Part shown: positions 25,846 through 34,913 of the stretch, piece after piece
Layout of the letters: each line of letters opens with the position of its first letter
Position numbering within the stretch: position 1 is the first letter of the stretch
Assembly: GCF_007859765.1 (NCBI RefSeq)
Contig: NZ_SIHJ01000002.1
Location: 248,001-312,000 of the forward strand
Reading direction: 5' to 3'
DNA: 64,000 nucleotides
DNA from: Posidoniimonas corsicana
Lineage (GTDB): Bacteria; Planctomycetota; Planctomycetia; Pirellulales; Lacipirellulaceae
Position numbers and translations under genes: made by a program
Notes under the pieces: model-generated
What the model was told of the DNA's origin: nothing
The model's input: only the letters and a program-made list of their open reading frames with translations
The model's database searches: none

Positions 25846-25873
25846 CGGCCGACGGCAACCCGAGCGCCCCCCC

Positions 25874-25967
25874 AGCCGACGGATTACATCCGGCGGAGAC
25901 CCCGGGGTTGGGTCGGTCCGCCAGGAGAGCGTACACCGGGGCATCCGACGGATGTAATCCGTCGGCT
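25874..25967. repeat. 19-bp inverted repeat overlapping the 3' end of a membrane protein gene
   Basis: Arms AGCCGACGGATTACATCCG (25874-25892) and its exact complement (25949-25967) with a 56-nt spacer. The right arm contains the first two bases of the stop codon of the minus-strand gene at 25966-26529. Confidence 0.75.
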
Positions 25968-26529
25968 AGGGGGAAGTTGTAGTGCCGCGTCCCGCTACGC
26001 TTGCCGTCCGCCCAAAGTAAACCCTGGCCGATCGCGTCCGCAACGCGCCGACCACGGTCCACAGTGCGCCGGCGAGAGAGCCCAGCACAGCGACTGCGAC
26101 GCTGTAGGCCCACAACGCTGGGTCGAATTCTCCCGGAACGCCGCTCACCCAGACGCCGCCGATGCCGATCCCGGCCCACACCTCGGCCACGATCACTGCC
26201 ACAGCGGAGAGCACCACCAGCGTGAGGAGCATCGCGCCGACCGCCGAGAATAACGACGCCATCGCCGCGGCGATCGGGCTGCGCTGGGCCACGCCTGCCA
26301 ACACAATCAGCACCATTGCCAGCGGTCCGAGGTGCACCACCAGAAACCCGGTGGACCCCCCGTAGTCGGCTAGGTTGCGGAGCAGGTTGGCGGCTACCAC
26401 CATCGCGAACAGGCTCAGGCAGCCGATCGCCAGCTTTACGCTGCCCGGCATGCGGCCATCGGCCGCAACCTGCGCGTTGTCAGCGGCCGCCTCCGGCGAG
26501 GCGTACGGGTTTCCTGAGTCATCCGGCAT
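25966..26529 (-). CDS. NPYxSP-type membrane protein
   Basis: A 187-residue protein. It begins with DDSGNPYASPEAAA, a motif that starts many planctomycete membrane proteins, followed by four or five hydrophobic segments (SVKLAIGCLSLFAMVVAA, GFLVVHLGPLAMVLIVLAG, AMLLTLVVLSAVAVIVAEVW, SVAVAVLGSLAGALWTVVGAL). No catalytic motif. Function unknown. ATG 26529 was chosen because upstream frame reads into repeat element B. A relative is the gene at 27.1 kb. Confidence 0.75.
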   Translation of the reverse strand: MPDDSGNPYASPEAAADNAQVAADGRMPGSVKLAIGCLSLFAMVVAANLLRNLADYGGSTGFLVVHLGPLAMVLIVLAGVAQRSPIAAAMASLFSAVGAMLLTLVVLSAVAVIVAEVWAGIGIGGVWVSGVPGEFDPALWAYSVAVAVLGSLAGALWTVVGALRTRSARVYFGRTASVAGRGTTTSP

Positions 26530-27065
26530 GAGCCGCACTCTACCTGCGTGCGTTCGCCCCGCCGCCCGCCTGGGTTTTGTCCGAATCGTTTTGTCCAAAA
26601 ACACGAGCGAAGGGGACAAAACTCTGGGCGCATTTTCACCTTGCTGTTGAGTTCACGCTGCTACAGCAGGGTTTCCTTATCGTGTCCGGGAAAGTCGCCG
26701 GGGGGTTTTGTCCGATTCGCGGTGGCGCAACGCGACCAAACGGACAAAACCCGATGGCCTCGAGTGAGTCTCCGCGACCGCGCAGCAGCGAACCGAGGCG
26801 GCCGCCGCCATTCAAGCGGGCCGCTCGGTGAATTGCACCTAGCTGCACCCCCTCATTGGACCACGGCGGGTGGCCGGTTTCTACGACGAACTGGCGAGGA
26901 ACCTGCCCTCAGTAGCGGCGGGAACCGCGGGCGGACTCGGTGGAGGACCACCGAGCGACGATCTTGCGGCCGGGAAACGGGAACGAGTTGCAAACAGGGA
27001 CTGGGGCAACGCAGTGTCGCGTCGTGCCTGCCCTTCTTTGCAATATGGTATCGGGCTCGTCGCAA
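26530..27065. other. gene-free region with repeat element copy B
   Basis: About 535 bp between two minus-strand membrane-protein genes. The left half is repeat element B (26572-26752). In the remainder I see no gene. Confidence 0.5.
26572..26752 (+). repeat. paired-hairpin intergenic element, copy B
   Basis: A 181-bp element bounded by a perfect 12-bp terminal inverted repeat, GGGTTTTGTCCG (26572-26583) and its complement (26741-26752). The left hairpin 26588-26622 (arms GTTTTGTCC/GGACAAAAC) is identical in reverse complement to 3841-3875 of copy A. The right end has GTTTTGTCC at 26705-26713 paired with the terminal GGACAAAAC. It lies 43 bp upstream of the NPYxSP gene. Confidence 0.75.
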
Positions 27066-27668
27066 CTACCACTCGCCGGGGCACTGGCGGCAGCGAAGCA
27101 CCAGCGGGCGGCGGCTCGCCACTTTAATCTTCGTTGATCCGCACGCCGGGCAGACCCGGTCGAAGTACCTGCGAGCCGAGAGGCGTCCGAGCGACACAAA
27201 CGCGGCCCAGTAGCTGGCAGACACGGCGGCGCCAACAACCAAGAACGAAAGGAAGTCGAAGTTCCGCAGCCGCGAGAAGACCACCGGCGTTTGCCCCACG
27301 GCAGAGATCGTTCGGACCAACTCATCCAACGCCAACCAAGCAAGCAGCGCAAGGCCAAGCGCGGTCAACCCGCCGAAGGCGGCCGTGAGGAGACGTGCGT
27401 TGCCCCACGCCAGCCGCTTGCCGAGGGCGATTCCGTAGACCGCAATCCCATTGGCCGCCAGCAGGATCACCAGCAGCCAGGCGACCTCCCCCTCGGTCGC
27501 CAGGATCCGGAGCGTCGTGAGCGCGAACACCGCGGCCCCCGCCGACAAGCACCACAGCGCCAGCCGCACGCTAGTCGGCATGACGCCGTCCCACGCTGGC
27601 AGCGGCCGGGTGGAAGGCGCATCCTCTGACCTCGGCGCGGCGAACGGGTTGTCGATCTCGTCAGGCAC
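27066..27668 (-). CDS. NPFxAP-type membrane protein with C-terminal zinc ribbon
   Basis: A 200-residue protein from GTG 27668. It starts with DEIDNPFAAPRSED, similar to the preceding family member. Three or four hydrophobic helices follow (SVRLALWCLSAGAAVFALTT, EVAWLLVILLAANGIAVYG, LTAAFGGLTALGLALLAWLA, FLSFLVVGAAVSASYWAAF). The tail carries a CPAC...CRQC zinc-ribbon pattern (VCPACGSTKIKV, then LRCRQCPGEW). Function unknown; likely a paralogue of the gene at 26.0-26.5 kb that gained a zinc ribbon. Confidence 0.75.
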   Translation of the reverse strand: MPDEIDNPFAAPRSEDAPSTRPLPAWDGVMPTSVRLALWCLSAGAAVFALTTLRILATEGEVAWLLVILLAANGIAVYGIALGKRLAWGNARLLTAAFGGLTALGLALLAWLALDELVRTISAVGQTPVVFSRLRNFDFLSFLVVGAAVSASYWAAFVSLGRLSARRYFDRVCPACGSTKIKVASRRPLVLRCRQCPGEW

Positions 27669-27726
27669 GCAAGCAATACACCCGTGAGGTTGACGGAATG
27701 AAGCGGTCGGGCGGCGCGGGTTGCTC

Positions 27727-27805
27727 GTAGCCCCCGGCTCTGCCGGGAGATGATCACACTGGAGTGGTTGACCTGCAGCAATCCCCCGGCAGAGCCGGGG
27801 GCTAC
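27727..27805. repeat. 21-bp inverted repeat between kinase and NPFxAP genes
   Basis: Perfect arms of 21 nt, starting GTAGCCCCCGGCTCTGCC, at 27727-27747 and 27785-27805, with a 37-nt spacer. It is a strong cruciform/hairpin candidate, too long and not followed by T to be a terminator. Confidence 0.8.
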
Positions 27806-27839
27806 GGGGTGGCTAGTACGTTCGCGTTGGCGTGGTGGG

Positions 27840-29963
27840 CTATTCGCCCAGCAGCTGCTTGGCGATTTCCGGCAGCCGGTCGGCCTGGGTGGGCAGCTCG
27901 TTTAGCAGCTTCTCGACCGAGTCCCGCGCGTCGCGCAGCGAAGTTGTCTTGGCGGCGAGGTCGTTGTGCGCCCGCACCTGCAGCATCCTGGCGTCGATCT
28001 CAGGGATCAGGTTCGTGGGCGACTCCCCCTCCCCTTCGGCCCGCATGTCGGCCAGCGCGGCGGCGGCGCCCTCTTGGTTGCCGGCCAGCAGCAGCAGCTC
28101 GGCCAGCAGCAGGTAGGCGTCCGTGCGGGCGGGCGACGGCTCGAGCTCCTCCGCCAGGGCGGAGACCAGCTGCGTCGCGGCGGCGTCGTTCCGGTCGGCG
28201 GCGGCCAGCAGCCGCGCGAGCGCGATCTTGGCGGCGGCGCGCTGCTCGGCGGAGGGGAGGTCGTTGACCTCGGCGGCGTACCTCGCCAGCCGTTCGTCGA
28301 GCAGCCGCTCGATGAGCTCGCGGCGCCAGTCGCGGTCGGCGTCTGGTCTCGGGTCGAGGCTGGTGATGGCCGCCAGCCGCTCCTCCGCGTCCGCGGCCCG
28401 CCTCTCGAACCGCGCGCGGTCCTCCTCCGCCTGGATGATCAGCCCGTTGCGCTCGGCCAGCTGCTCTTCGATCCGCTGGTTCTTGAGGCCGATCACGACC
28501 GCGGCCGTCGGGCCGGCGACCGCCAGCACGGCGCCCAGCGCGATGGCCGACGCCAGCGCCGGGTTGCGGCGGGCCCAGCGGGCGGCGTGGCCCAGCTTCG
28601 AGAGCGGCCGCGCGTTGATCGGCTGGCCGGCCAGGTACCGCCGCAGCTCGTCGGCTACTTCGGCGGCGGCCTGGTACCGGCGGTTGGGGTCCAGCTCCAT
28701 GCACTTCAGGCTGATGGTGGCCAGGTCCTCGGGCACGCCGCGGTTGAGGGTGCGGGGGCTGGGCGGGTCGGCCGTCAGGCGGCGCTGGATCTGGGCGGCG
28801 GCGTTGCCGCGGAACGGCAGCTCGCCGGTCAGCAGCTCGAACAGCATCACCCCCAGCGAGTACACGTCCGTGCGGCGGTCGGTCCAGTGGCCGTGGCCGC
28901 GGGCCTGCTCGGGCGACATGTAGGCCGGCGTGCCGAGCACCTGCCCGTCCATCGTCATCGTGACCTCGCCCGCGTCCCGCTTGGCCAGGCCGAAGTCCAT
29001 CAGCCGCGGGCGGCGGGAGTAGTCGAGCATCACGTTGGACGGCTTGAGGTCGCGGTGCACCACGCCCTCGGTGTGCGCGCAGTGCAGCGCGTCGGCGACC
29101 ACGGCGCACAGCTCGGCGACCTCGCGGGGCGGCTGCGGCTTGCGGGCGGCCCACTCGGACAGCGTCACGCCGCGGACAAACTCGCTGATGATGAACAGCG
29201 TGTCGCCCTCTCGGCCGACCTCGAACACCGGCACGATGTTGGGGTGGCGGAGCTGCGCGGCGGAGCGGGCCTCGCGGAGAAACTGCTCCACCTCGCGGGT
29301 GCTGAGCCGGCCCTTGCGGGGGATCTTCAGGGCAACGATGCGGTGCAGCTCGGTGTCGCGGGCCTTCCACACGGTGCCGAACCCGCCCACGCCCAGCCGG
29401 CTGAGCAGCTCGAACCGCCCGAGCGTGTCGAGCGCGTGCTCCGCGTCCTCGTCGTCGGGCGAGCCGACCAGGCTGAACTGGCTGCCGCACGACTCGCACT
29501 CGACGTCGTCGACGGGCGAGTCGGCCAGCAGCTCGACCGCGTTGCTGCAGTGGGGGCAGCGGATGTGCAGCCCGCGAGACTCGGTGGGGCGCTGCTTGCC
29601 GCGGCCGGACTCGCGGCGGGTGGCGCGGCTGGATTCTCCCGACGCCAGCATCACGTCCGACGCGCCGCCCGGGCCAGGCCCCACGCCGTCCAGCGTGGGG
29701 AGCTCGGCCAGCAGCGGCACCAGCTGCGGGTGGATCTCGGCCAGGCGGGCGTCGTCGACGCGGCGGCCGTCGGCGTCGCGGCGGTGGTGCAGCTCGATCG
29801 CCCACAGCTCCGCCAGCACGCGGAGCGTGAGCTGCGGCGGCGCCTGGTCGAGGAACCCCGCGATGTCGGGCGGTGGGCCGTCAGTCCAGGCGAGCTCGAA
29901 CCGGTCGCAGATGCCGTCGACCAGCTGCTCGACGTCGAGTTCTGAGGCGGAGTCTTGGGCCAT
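27840..29963 (-). CDS. Ser/Thr protein kinase with zinc ribbon and membrane helix
   Basis: A 707-residue protein. About 130 residues of N-terminal regulatory region, then a four-cysteine zinc ribbon (C136, C139, C156, C159), then a eukaryotic-type kinase domain (about 184-445) with the glycine loop LGVGGFGTVW, VALKIPRK (Lys213), HRDLKPSN (303-310), DFG (323-325) and SPEQA. A transmembrane helix lies at about 470-492. The C-terminal 200 residues are helical with TPR-like character, outside the membrane. Typical of the large STPK families of planctomycetes; substrate unknown. Confidence 0.92.
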   Translation of the reverse strand: MAQDSASELDVEQLVDGICDRFELAWTDGPPPDIAGFLDQAPPQLTLRVLAELWAIELHHRRDADGRRVDDARLAEIHPQLVPLLAELPTLDGVGPGPGGASDVMLASGESSRATRRESGRGKQRPTESRGLHIRCPHCSNAVELLADSPVDDVECESCGSQFSLVGSPDDEDAEHALDTLGRFELLSRLGVGGFGTVWKARDTELHRIVALKIPRKGRLSTREVEQFLREARSAAQLRHPNIVPVFEVGREGDTLFIISEFVRGVTLSEWAARKPQPPREVAELCAVVADALHCAHTEGVVHRDLKPSNVMLDYSRRPRLMDFGLAKRDAGEVTMTMDGQVLGTPAYMSPEQARGHGHWTDRRTDVYSLGVMLFELLTGELPFRGNAAAQIQRRLTADPPSPRTLNRGVPEDLATISLKCMELDPNRRYQAAAEVADELRRYLAGQPINARPLSKLGHAARWARRNPALASAIALGAVLAVAGPTAAVVIGLKNQRIEEQLAERNGLIIQAEEDRARFERRAADAEERLAAITSLDPRPDADRDWRRELIERLLDERLARYAAEVNDLPSAEQRAAAKIALARLLAAADRNDAAATQLVSALAEELEPSPARTDAYLLLAELLLLAGNQEGAAAALADMRAEGEGESPTNLIPEIDARMLQVRAHNDLAAKTTSLRDARDSVEKLLNELPTQADRLPEIAKQLLGE

Positions 29964-30159
29964 GACGAGCGGGACAAAGGGGGCGGCGACCGTCCCTATT
30001 AAGGCCTACGCGGCGGCCCAACGCCAGGGCTGAGGCGGCCGGCGGGACCCAATCGGGGCGATTCTCCCCGCCGCGACGCGTGCTGGGCCGCGTTCGGGCG
30101 ACCAACCTGCAAACCCTTCTCGTCGATCAGCATCCGATCTCCTTGCCAACGAGCGAGCT

Positions 30160-31605
30160 ATGAAACCTCGAGTTGTGTCGCTGTTCCTTTCCGCCGCGTT
30201 GGCGTGTGTTCCCCCCGCGATCGCCGCCGAAAGCGACGCCGCCCAGGCCCCAAACCCGATGCTCACGGCGCGCGTGATGGTGGTCAACAGCGACGGCGAT
30301 CCGGTCGCCGGCGCCACGGTCGCGCCGTGGGCCATCCGGTCCGACCTGGGACACGGGAGCTGGGCGCCCGACGGCCAAGGCCGGAGCAAGCCGCCGGTCG
30401 TCCAAACCGACGAGCGAGGCCTGGCGGAGTTCGAGTACCCCAAGTACGCGGCGCCGTCGCGGCAGATCCCCTGCCTGCAGCTCTCCTGCCGCGTCGAGCA
30501 CCCCGACTACGCCGACACCGTCTACAACGAGGTGCCGGTCCCTCAGACGGACGGCCCGGAGCGTATTGAACTGGCCAGGGGCGCCGAGGTGCGGATCGCT
30601 CCGCTCGACGAAAACCTCGAGCCGGTCACCGACGGCGTCCACGCGATGTGGTGCGACAACTCGTACTGGAGCTCGTCCGCCCGCGCCAGGACCGACGGCG
30701 AGGCGATCGTGCTGCCGAGGCTGACCGCCGGCGCCGAGCTGGTGCGGCTGGTCCGTATCGAGGGGGACCAGGCCACCCACTTCAGCCCGCCGTTGCCGTT
30801 CCTGCTGGCCGACGGCCAAGCGGTTGAGCTGATGGAGTCGCTGCAGCCGGCGGCATCGGTCCAGGGACGACTGAGCGACAACGTGCCCCGCCCGGTCAAG
30901 AACGGCCGTGTCGCGGTGGTGGTGGCAGCGAAGGCGCCGGGCGAGAACTGGGAGACGCTCTACTGGAACGACTGGGCGCCGGTCGCCGAGGACGGGACCT
31001 TCACCCTCACGGGGCTGCCGCCCGGCGAGCCGCTGCAGCTGATCGGCCTGTGCGACGGGTTCATAGCGGCCTCGGGCGACGCGCCGGAATTCGCCGACGA
31101 CAACGAGCGGGACCTGCGCGAACGCCGCCTGGAGGCCCGCGGCCTGGCCGACTTCCACCTGCCGCAGGTGTTCGACCTGCCGCAGGAGGGCGAGGCCGAG
31201 CTGACCGTCGCGATGAAGCCGACCGGCCGGTGCGAGGTGCGCGTCCTGGACGCCGCGGGCGCCCCGCTCGCGGGCCTGCAGGCCGAGACCTGGCCCAACG
31301 TGAAGTGGTGGAACGGCGGCAGCCAGATCTACTGCTCGCCACTGCGGCGGACGGCCGCCCTGATCGACCAGATCAACGAGGCGGCTTGGAGCCACGACGA
31401 CGGCGCTGAACGCTACGGCCGGCTGTTCTCCGGCGTCACCGACGAGGACGGCCGGGTGACCCTCACCGGCCTGCCGCTGGGCGGGCACAACTTTATCGTC
31501 ACCGAGCCCCGCGGCGGGGTGCACCGCTTTGAGCAGCACGAGGGGAAGCTGACCGCCTCGGCGGAGGGGACCAGCGTGGAGGTGACCATGGAGCCGCTGC
31601 CGTAG
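30160..31605 (+). CDS. secreted protein with carboxypeptidase regulatory-like repeats
   Basis: A 481-residue protein. Signal peptide in the first 23 residues (VVSLFLSAALACVPPAIAA). The body contains several beta-sandwich units of the carboxypeptidase regulatory-like type (RVMVVNSDGDPVAGATV near the start; CEVRVLDAAGAPLAG about residue 360; DEDGRVTLTGLPLGGHNFIV near the end). These units are structural; no active site is visible. Extracellular or periplasmic. Confidence 0.75.
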   Translation: MKPRVVSLFLSAALACVPPAIAAESDAAQAPNPMLTARVMVVNSDGDPVAGATVAPWAIRSDLGHGSWAPDGQGRSKPPVVQTDERGLAEFEYPKYAAPSRQIPCLQLSCRVEHPDYADTVYNEVPVPQTDGPERIELARGAEVRIAPLDENLEPVTDGVHAMWCDNSYWSSSARARTDGEAIVLPRLTAGAELVRLVRIEGDQATHFSPPLPFLLADGQAVELMESLQPAASVQGRLSDNVPRPVKNGRVAVVVAAKAPGENWETLYWNDWAPVAEDGTFTLTGLPPGEPLQLIGLCDGFIAASGDAPEFADDNERDLRERRLEARGLADFHLPQVFDLPQEGEAELTVAMKPTGRCEVRVLDAAGAPLAGLQAETWPNVKWWNGGSQIYCSPLRRTAALIDQINEAAWSHDDGAERYGRLFSGVTDEDGRVTLTGLPLGGHNFIVTEPRGGVHRFEQHEGKLTASAEGTSVEVTMEPLP

Positions 31606-31622
31606 CCCGCCCGCCCGCCCGC

Positions 31623-34616
31623 CTAGCCGCGGCCACGGTCACCGCCGCGGCGGCGGCGGTCCCGGTCGCGGCGGCGGTCGTTGTTGTTCTCTTGCGGCTG
31701 CTGGGGCTGCTGCGGGGCTGCCTCCTCCGGCTTGCCGCCGACCCAGGTCTTGCCCATGGTGCTGGAGAGCGCCCGCTGGATGGAGTCGACCTGAGCGGCG
31801 CTCACGCGGCGGACCTGCACGGTGTTGTTCGGCATGGCGGCCTCGTCCATCAGCGTGATCATCCGCACGACGTCGTCGTAGATCTCGGTGCGGGCAGAAA
31901 TCAGCAGCATGCCGGAGACCTCGTCCACGCCGATCGACAGCGCGCCGTCAAACCGCACGCGGATCGGCTTCGACTCGGTCATTGGCGAGCCGGACGCCTC
32001 GACGCCGGCAAACTCGAGCTTGGTGGTCTTGGCGGTCGTGTAGCTGCTGCCGGACTTCTCGTCGTCGGTCTGGAACTCCTTGTCCCGCGAGCTCAGCAGG
32101 TCGCGGTAGACCTCCTTCAGCGCGTTGGCGATCTTGGTGGGGCTGGAGTACTTCACCTCGACCATGCCGGTGCGGCGGTTGGTGATGTCGGTGTCGCGGG
32201 GCGGCTGGTCCCAGATCTCGATCAGCTTGCCGATGGTGTCCAGCTGCTGGGGCGTGGCGTTGGCCACGATCACCGAGTTCGTCTGCACGATGTACAAGAA
32301 CCGCAGCTTCCGGCGTTTCGACAGCATCATCGAGCTCTTGTCGTCGTCGTTCTGCGGCGCGTAGTCGTAGTAGTAGATATACCGGCGGTTCGAGTTCGAG
32401 TCTTCCTCCTTGTCTAGCTCCTCCTCGAAGTAGTCCTCGAGGTCGTACCAGATGTAGTACGCGTCGGTGTGCTTGATCTTGAACTCGTGGAACTGCTCTT
32501 CGCGTGGGGCGAGCGTGTTGAGCAGGTCCTCGGCCCGAGCGAGCGCCGCGGGGTCGTCGGACATCAGCACGATCCGCCCGTCGGGCGCGACGGTGACCGC
32601 CACCGGCGGCTTCTTGGACTGCTCTTCCGGCGCGGCGGCTTCCCCGTCCGCGGCCGCGGGCGACTGGGCGTCGACCGAGGCGGCCTCGGCCGCGACCGGC
32701 TGCTGGTCGCTGAGCAGCCGGTAGGGGTTGGACACCAGCGTCGCGCCGGTCGCCTTCGGCGCCGCCGCGGCGCTGCGGTCCTGAGAGGCATCCCGCTGCG
32801 GCTCGGCCGCGGACTCCTGCGGCTTGGCCGGCTCGATAATCAGCTCCGCCCCGCCGCCCATCGCGGGCCACGCCGCGCGGAGCTGGCGGAGCAGCTCGTC
32901 GGTCGACTTGGGGTCGAGCGAATCGACCACCCGCACCGCGGGCCCGTCGGCGGTCCTGCGGCCGTCCAGCTCGCCGAGCTTGGTCAGCAGCCCGCGGACC
33001 TGCTGCAGCTCCTCGGCGGTGCCGCGGACCAACAGCCGGTTGTTCTCAACGTCGGCTGTGACGCGGAGCGTCGACTTCTTCTTCTCTTCCTGGTTGTTGC
33101 GTCCGAACGGCGAGTAGTAGTAGTACGAGCGGCGGTTGTTGTTGTCCTCTTCCTCCTCCTTGAGCAGCTCCATCACGGTGCCGGCGACCGCGTCGGCCGC
33201 GTGGTACCGCAGCTGGAACACGGCGAACTCCTGGCCGCCCGTGTCGAGCTGGTCGATGATCTTCTGCACCTTCTCGTGGTCCTGCTGGTCGGCGCGGACG
33301 AACAGCAGGTCGGCCTGGTTGTCGGCCCGCAGCTCGGTCAGCGGGTCGAGGTCGCCGATCTCCTCGAGGGTGGCCATCAGCGAGTCGGGGTTGATGTTCT
33401 CTAGCGTGTAGGTCTTGGGGAACCGGGCGCCGCTGGCCGTGCGGACCGGGTCGGCGCCGCCGACCGGGATGTCGAGCAGCTTGATGGTGCGTTCGATGAT
33501 CCGCATCTCCGCCGGGGGCGCGTTGGCGAGGATGCTGTTCTCTTTGTGGTTGAAGGCCAGGTGGACCTTCGGCTTGTCCTTCGGGGGCGCCTGGGCCTTC
33601 TTGTTGTTGTTCCGCTGCTGCTGCTGCATCTGCTGCATCTGCATCTGCAGCGCGAGCTGCGAGGGCTGGCCGCCCGGGTCCATGCCGAGCACCACGTAGA
33701 GCGTCTCGATGACCTTCTCCGCGCGGGCGTGCTCCAGCACGAAGCGGCGGGGGATCTCGCGGCTGTCCTCGGCCATCCGCTCCTGGTTCAGCAGCTCGCT
33801 GACCAGCCGCAGGTTGGCGGCGGTGTCGATCGCCAGCACGCGCCGCGTCGACGGCAGCGGCAGCAGCTTGGCGTTCTTGCTGAGCAGCTTCTTGAAGTCC
33901 TCGGCCGCCTTGGCGACCTCCATGTCGGTCGGCAATTCGAACGTGACCTTCACCAGGTCGTGCGGCTGGTGGTCGTAGAGGTCGACCTCGTCCACCCTGG
34001 GCACCAGGCTGGGGTCGATGTTGTCCAGCTTGAAGACGCTCAGCACCTCACCGGCCAGGATCAGCGTGTAGCCCCGCGCCTGCAGGTGCCGGTTGATGAG
34101 GTCGCGGGCCTCGGGAAGCGTGTAGGTGCGCTGCGTGGTGAGGTTGAGGTACCCCGACGGCATCTCCTGCCAGTCGAGGCTCAGGTCGCTGATGTTCGCC
34201 AGCCATTGCAGCACGGCCGGCCAGGGCTGGCCGTTGAAGCTAAAGGGCACGCGGCCGTTCTCGTCGGGACGGGCCTCGAGCTCACGCGGGTCGGGCGGCT
34301 GCGGCGCTTCTTCGGGTCGCTCAACATCCGAGGACTTCTTCTCGTCCCCCTCCTCTTTCTTCTCTTCACCGCCCTCTTCTTTCTTCTCTTCGCCGTTGGG
34401 CTGCTCGCCCGGCTGGCCGGCGGGCTGTGGCTGGGCAGTTGGCTGGCCCGGCTGCGGCCCACTGGGCTGGGGCCCCTCCAGGACTACCGGCTGCCCGTTG
34501 CGGATCACAACCCGCTGCTGCGCGTCGGCCGAGGCCGCGAGGACGCCGGCCACAACCAGGGCCGTCAGCAGGCGGAGCGTCGGTCGTCCGGTGGATGAGG
34601 GGCTCTGCACGGACAT
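31623..34616 (-). CDS. large secreted protein of secretin N-domain repeats, no secretin barrel seen
   Basis: A 997-residue protein. Signal peptide (LRLLTALVVAGVLAASADAQ), a Gln/Pro/Glu/Lys-rich linker, and then repeated secretin N-type domains, recognisable from blocks such as NLTTQRTYTLPEARDLINRH, FPKTYTLENINPDSLMATL, VFQLRYHAADAVAGTVMELL and VEVKYSSPTKIANALKEVYRD. The end is low complexity (PQQPQQPQENNN, then Arg/Asp/Gly). I cannot find the usual C-terminal secretin barrel with its VPxLGxIP motif. Start ATG 34616 sits at a good signal peptide; an in-frame upstream extension is possible but not needed. Confidence 0.75.
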   Translation of the reverse strand: MSVQSPSSTGRPTLRLLTALVVAGVLAASADAQQRVVIRNGQPVVLEGPQPSGPQPGQPTAQPQPAGQPGEQPNGEEKKEEGGEEKKEEGDEKKSSDVERPEEAPQPPDPRELEARPDENGRVPFSFNGQPWPAVLQWLANISDLSLDWQEMPSGYLNLTTQRTYTLPEARDLINRHLQARGYTLILAGEVLSVFKLDNIDPSLVPRVDEVDLYDHQPHDLVKVTFELPTDMEVAKAAEDFKKLLSKNAKLLPLPSTRRVLAIDTAANLRLVSELLNQERMAEDSREIPRRFVLEHARAEKVIETLYVVLGMDPGGQPSQLALQMQMQQMQQQQRNNNKKAQAPPKDKPKVHLAFNHKENSILANAPPAEMRIIERTIKLLDIPVGGADPVRTASGARFPKTYTLENINPDSLMATLEEIGDLDPLTELRADNQADLLFVRADQQDHEKVQKIIDQLDTGGQEFAVFQLRYHAADAVAGTVMELLKEEEEDNNNRRSYYYYSPFGRNNQEEKKKSTLRVTADVENNRLLVRGTAEELQQVRGLLTKLGELDGRRTADGPAVRVVDSLDPKSTDELLRQLRAAWPAMGGGAELIIEPAKPQESAAEPQRDASQDRSAAAAPKATGATLVSNPYRLLSDQQPVAAEAASVDAQSPAAADGEAAAPEEQSKKPPVAVTVAPDGRIVLMSDDPAALARAEDLLNTLAPREEQFHEFKIKHTDAYYIWYDLEDYFEEELDKEEDSNSNRRYIYYYDYAPQNDDDKSSMMLSKRRKLRFLYIVQTNSVIVANATPQQLDTIGKLIEIWDQPPRDTDITNRRTGMVEVKYSSPTKIANALKEVYRDLLSSRDKEFQTDDEKSGSSYTTAKTTKLEFAGVEASGSPMTESKPIRVRFDGALSIGVDEVSGMLLISARTEIYDDVVRMITLMDEAAMPNNTVQVRRVSAAQVDSIQRALSSTMGKTWVGGKPEEAAPQQPQQPQENNNDRRRDRDRRRRGGDRGRG

Positions 34617-34913
34617 GGACACGCCTTGTACCTGGTAGGGATGGATCGTCGTCGCGTCGCGGCCACGATGGCAGCCGGGCGCCGCGGGATCGGAGGGGTC
34701 AATCGCGGGGAGTCGCAAGCCGTCAGTATACGCCTGCGGGAGTCGGCGCTCAAACAACTAAAGCCGCTCCAAGCACCCCAGGTTCGGCCCCCAATGTCCC
34801 GCTGGCGGCCCTACGTTAGTCGCTGCTTGCGCTGAGATCATTCCCGGGCGGTGCGCAAAAAGCGGAGATATCTGCGCCCCACGGCAGGCTCCCGGTGGGG
34901 CGGCGGGCCGGGA
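34617..34913. other. spacer without gene
   Basis: About 300 bp between the starts and stops of two minus-strand genes. I see no gene or strong structure. Confidence 0.4.

Noticed and set aside
27966-29945. Long open frame opposite the Ser/Thr kinase
   Set aside because: Antisense artefact; no motif, and the kinase on the other strand is certain.
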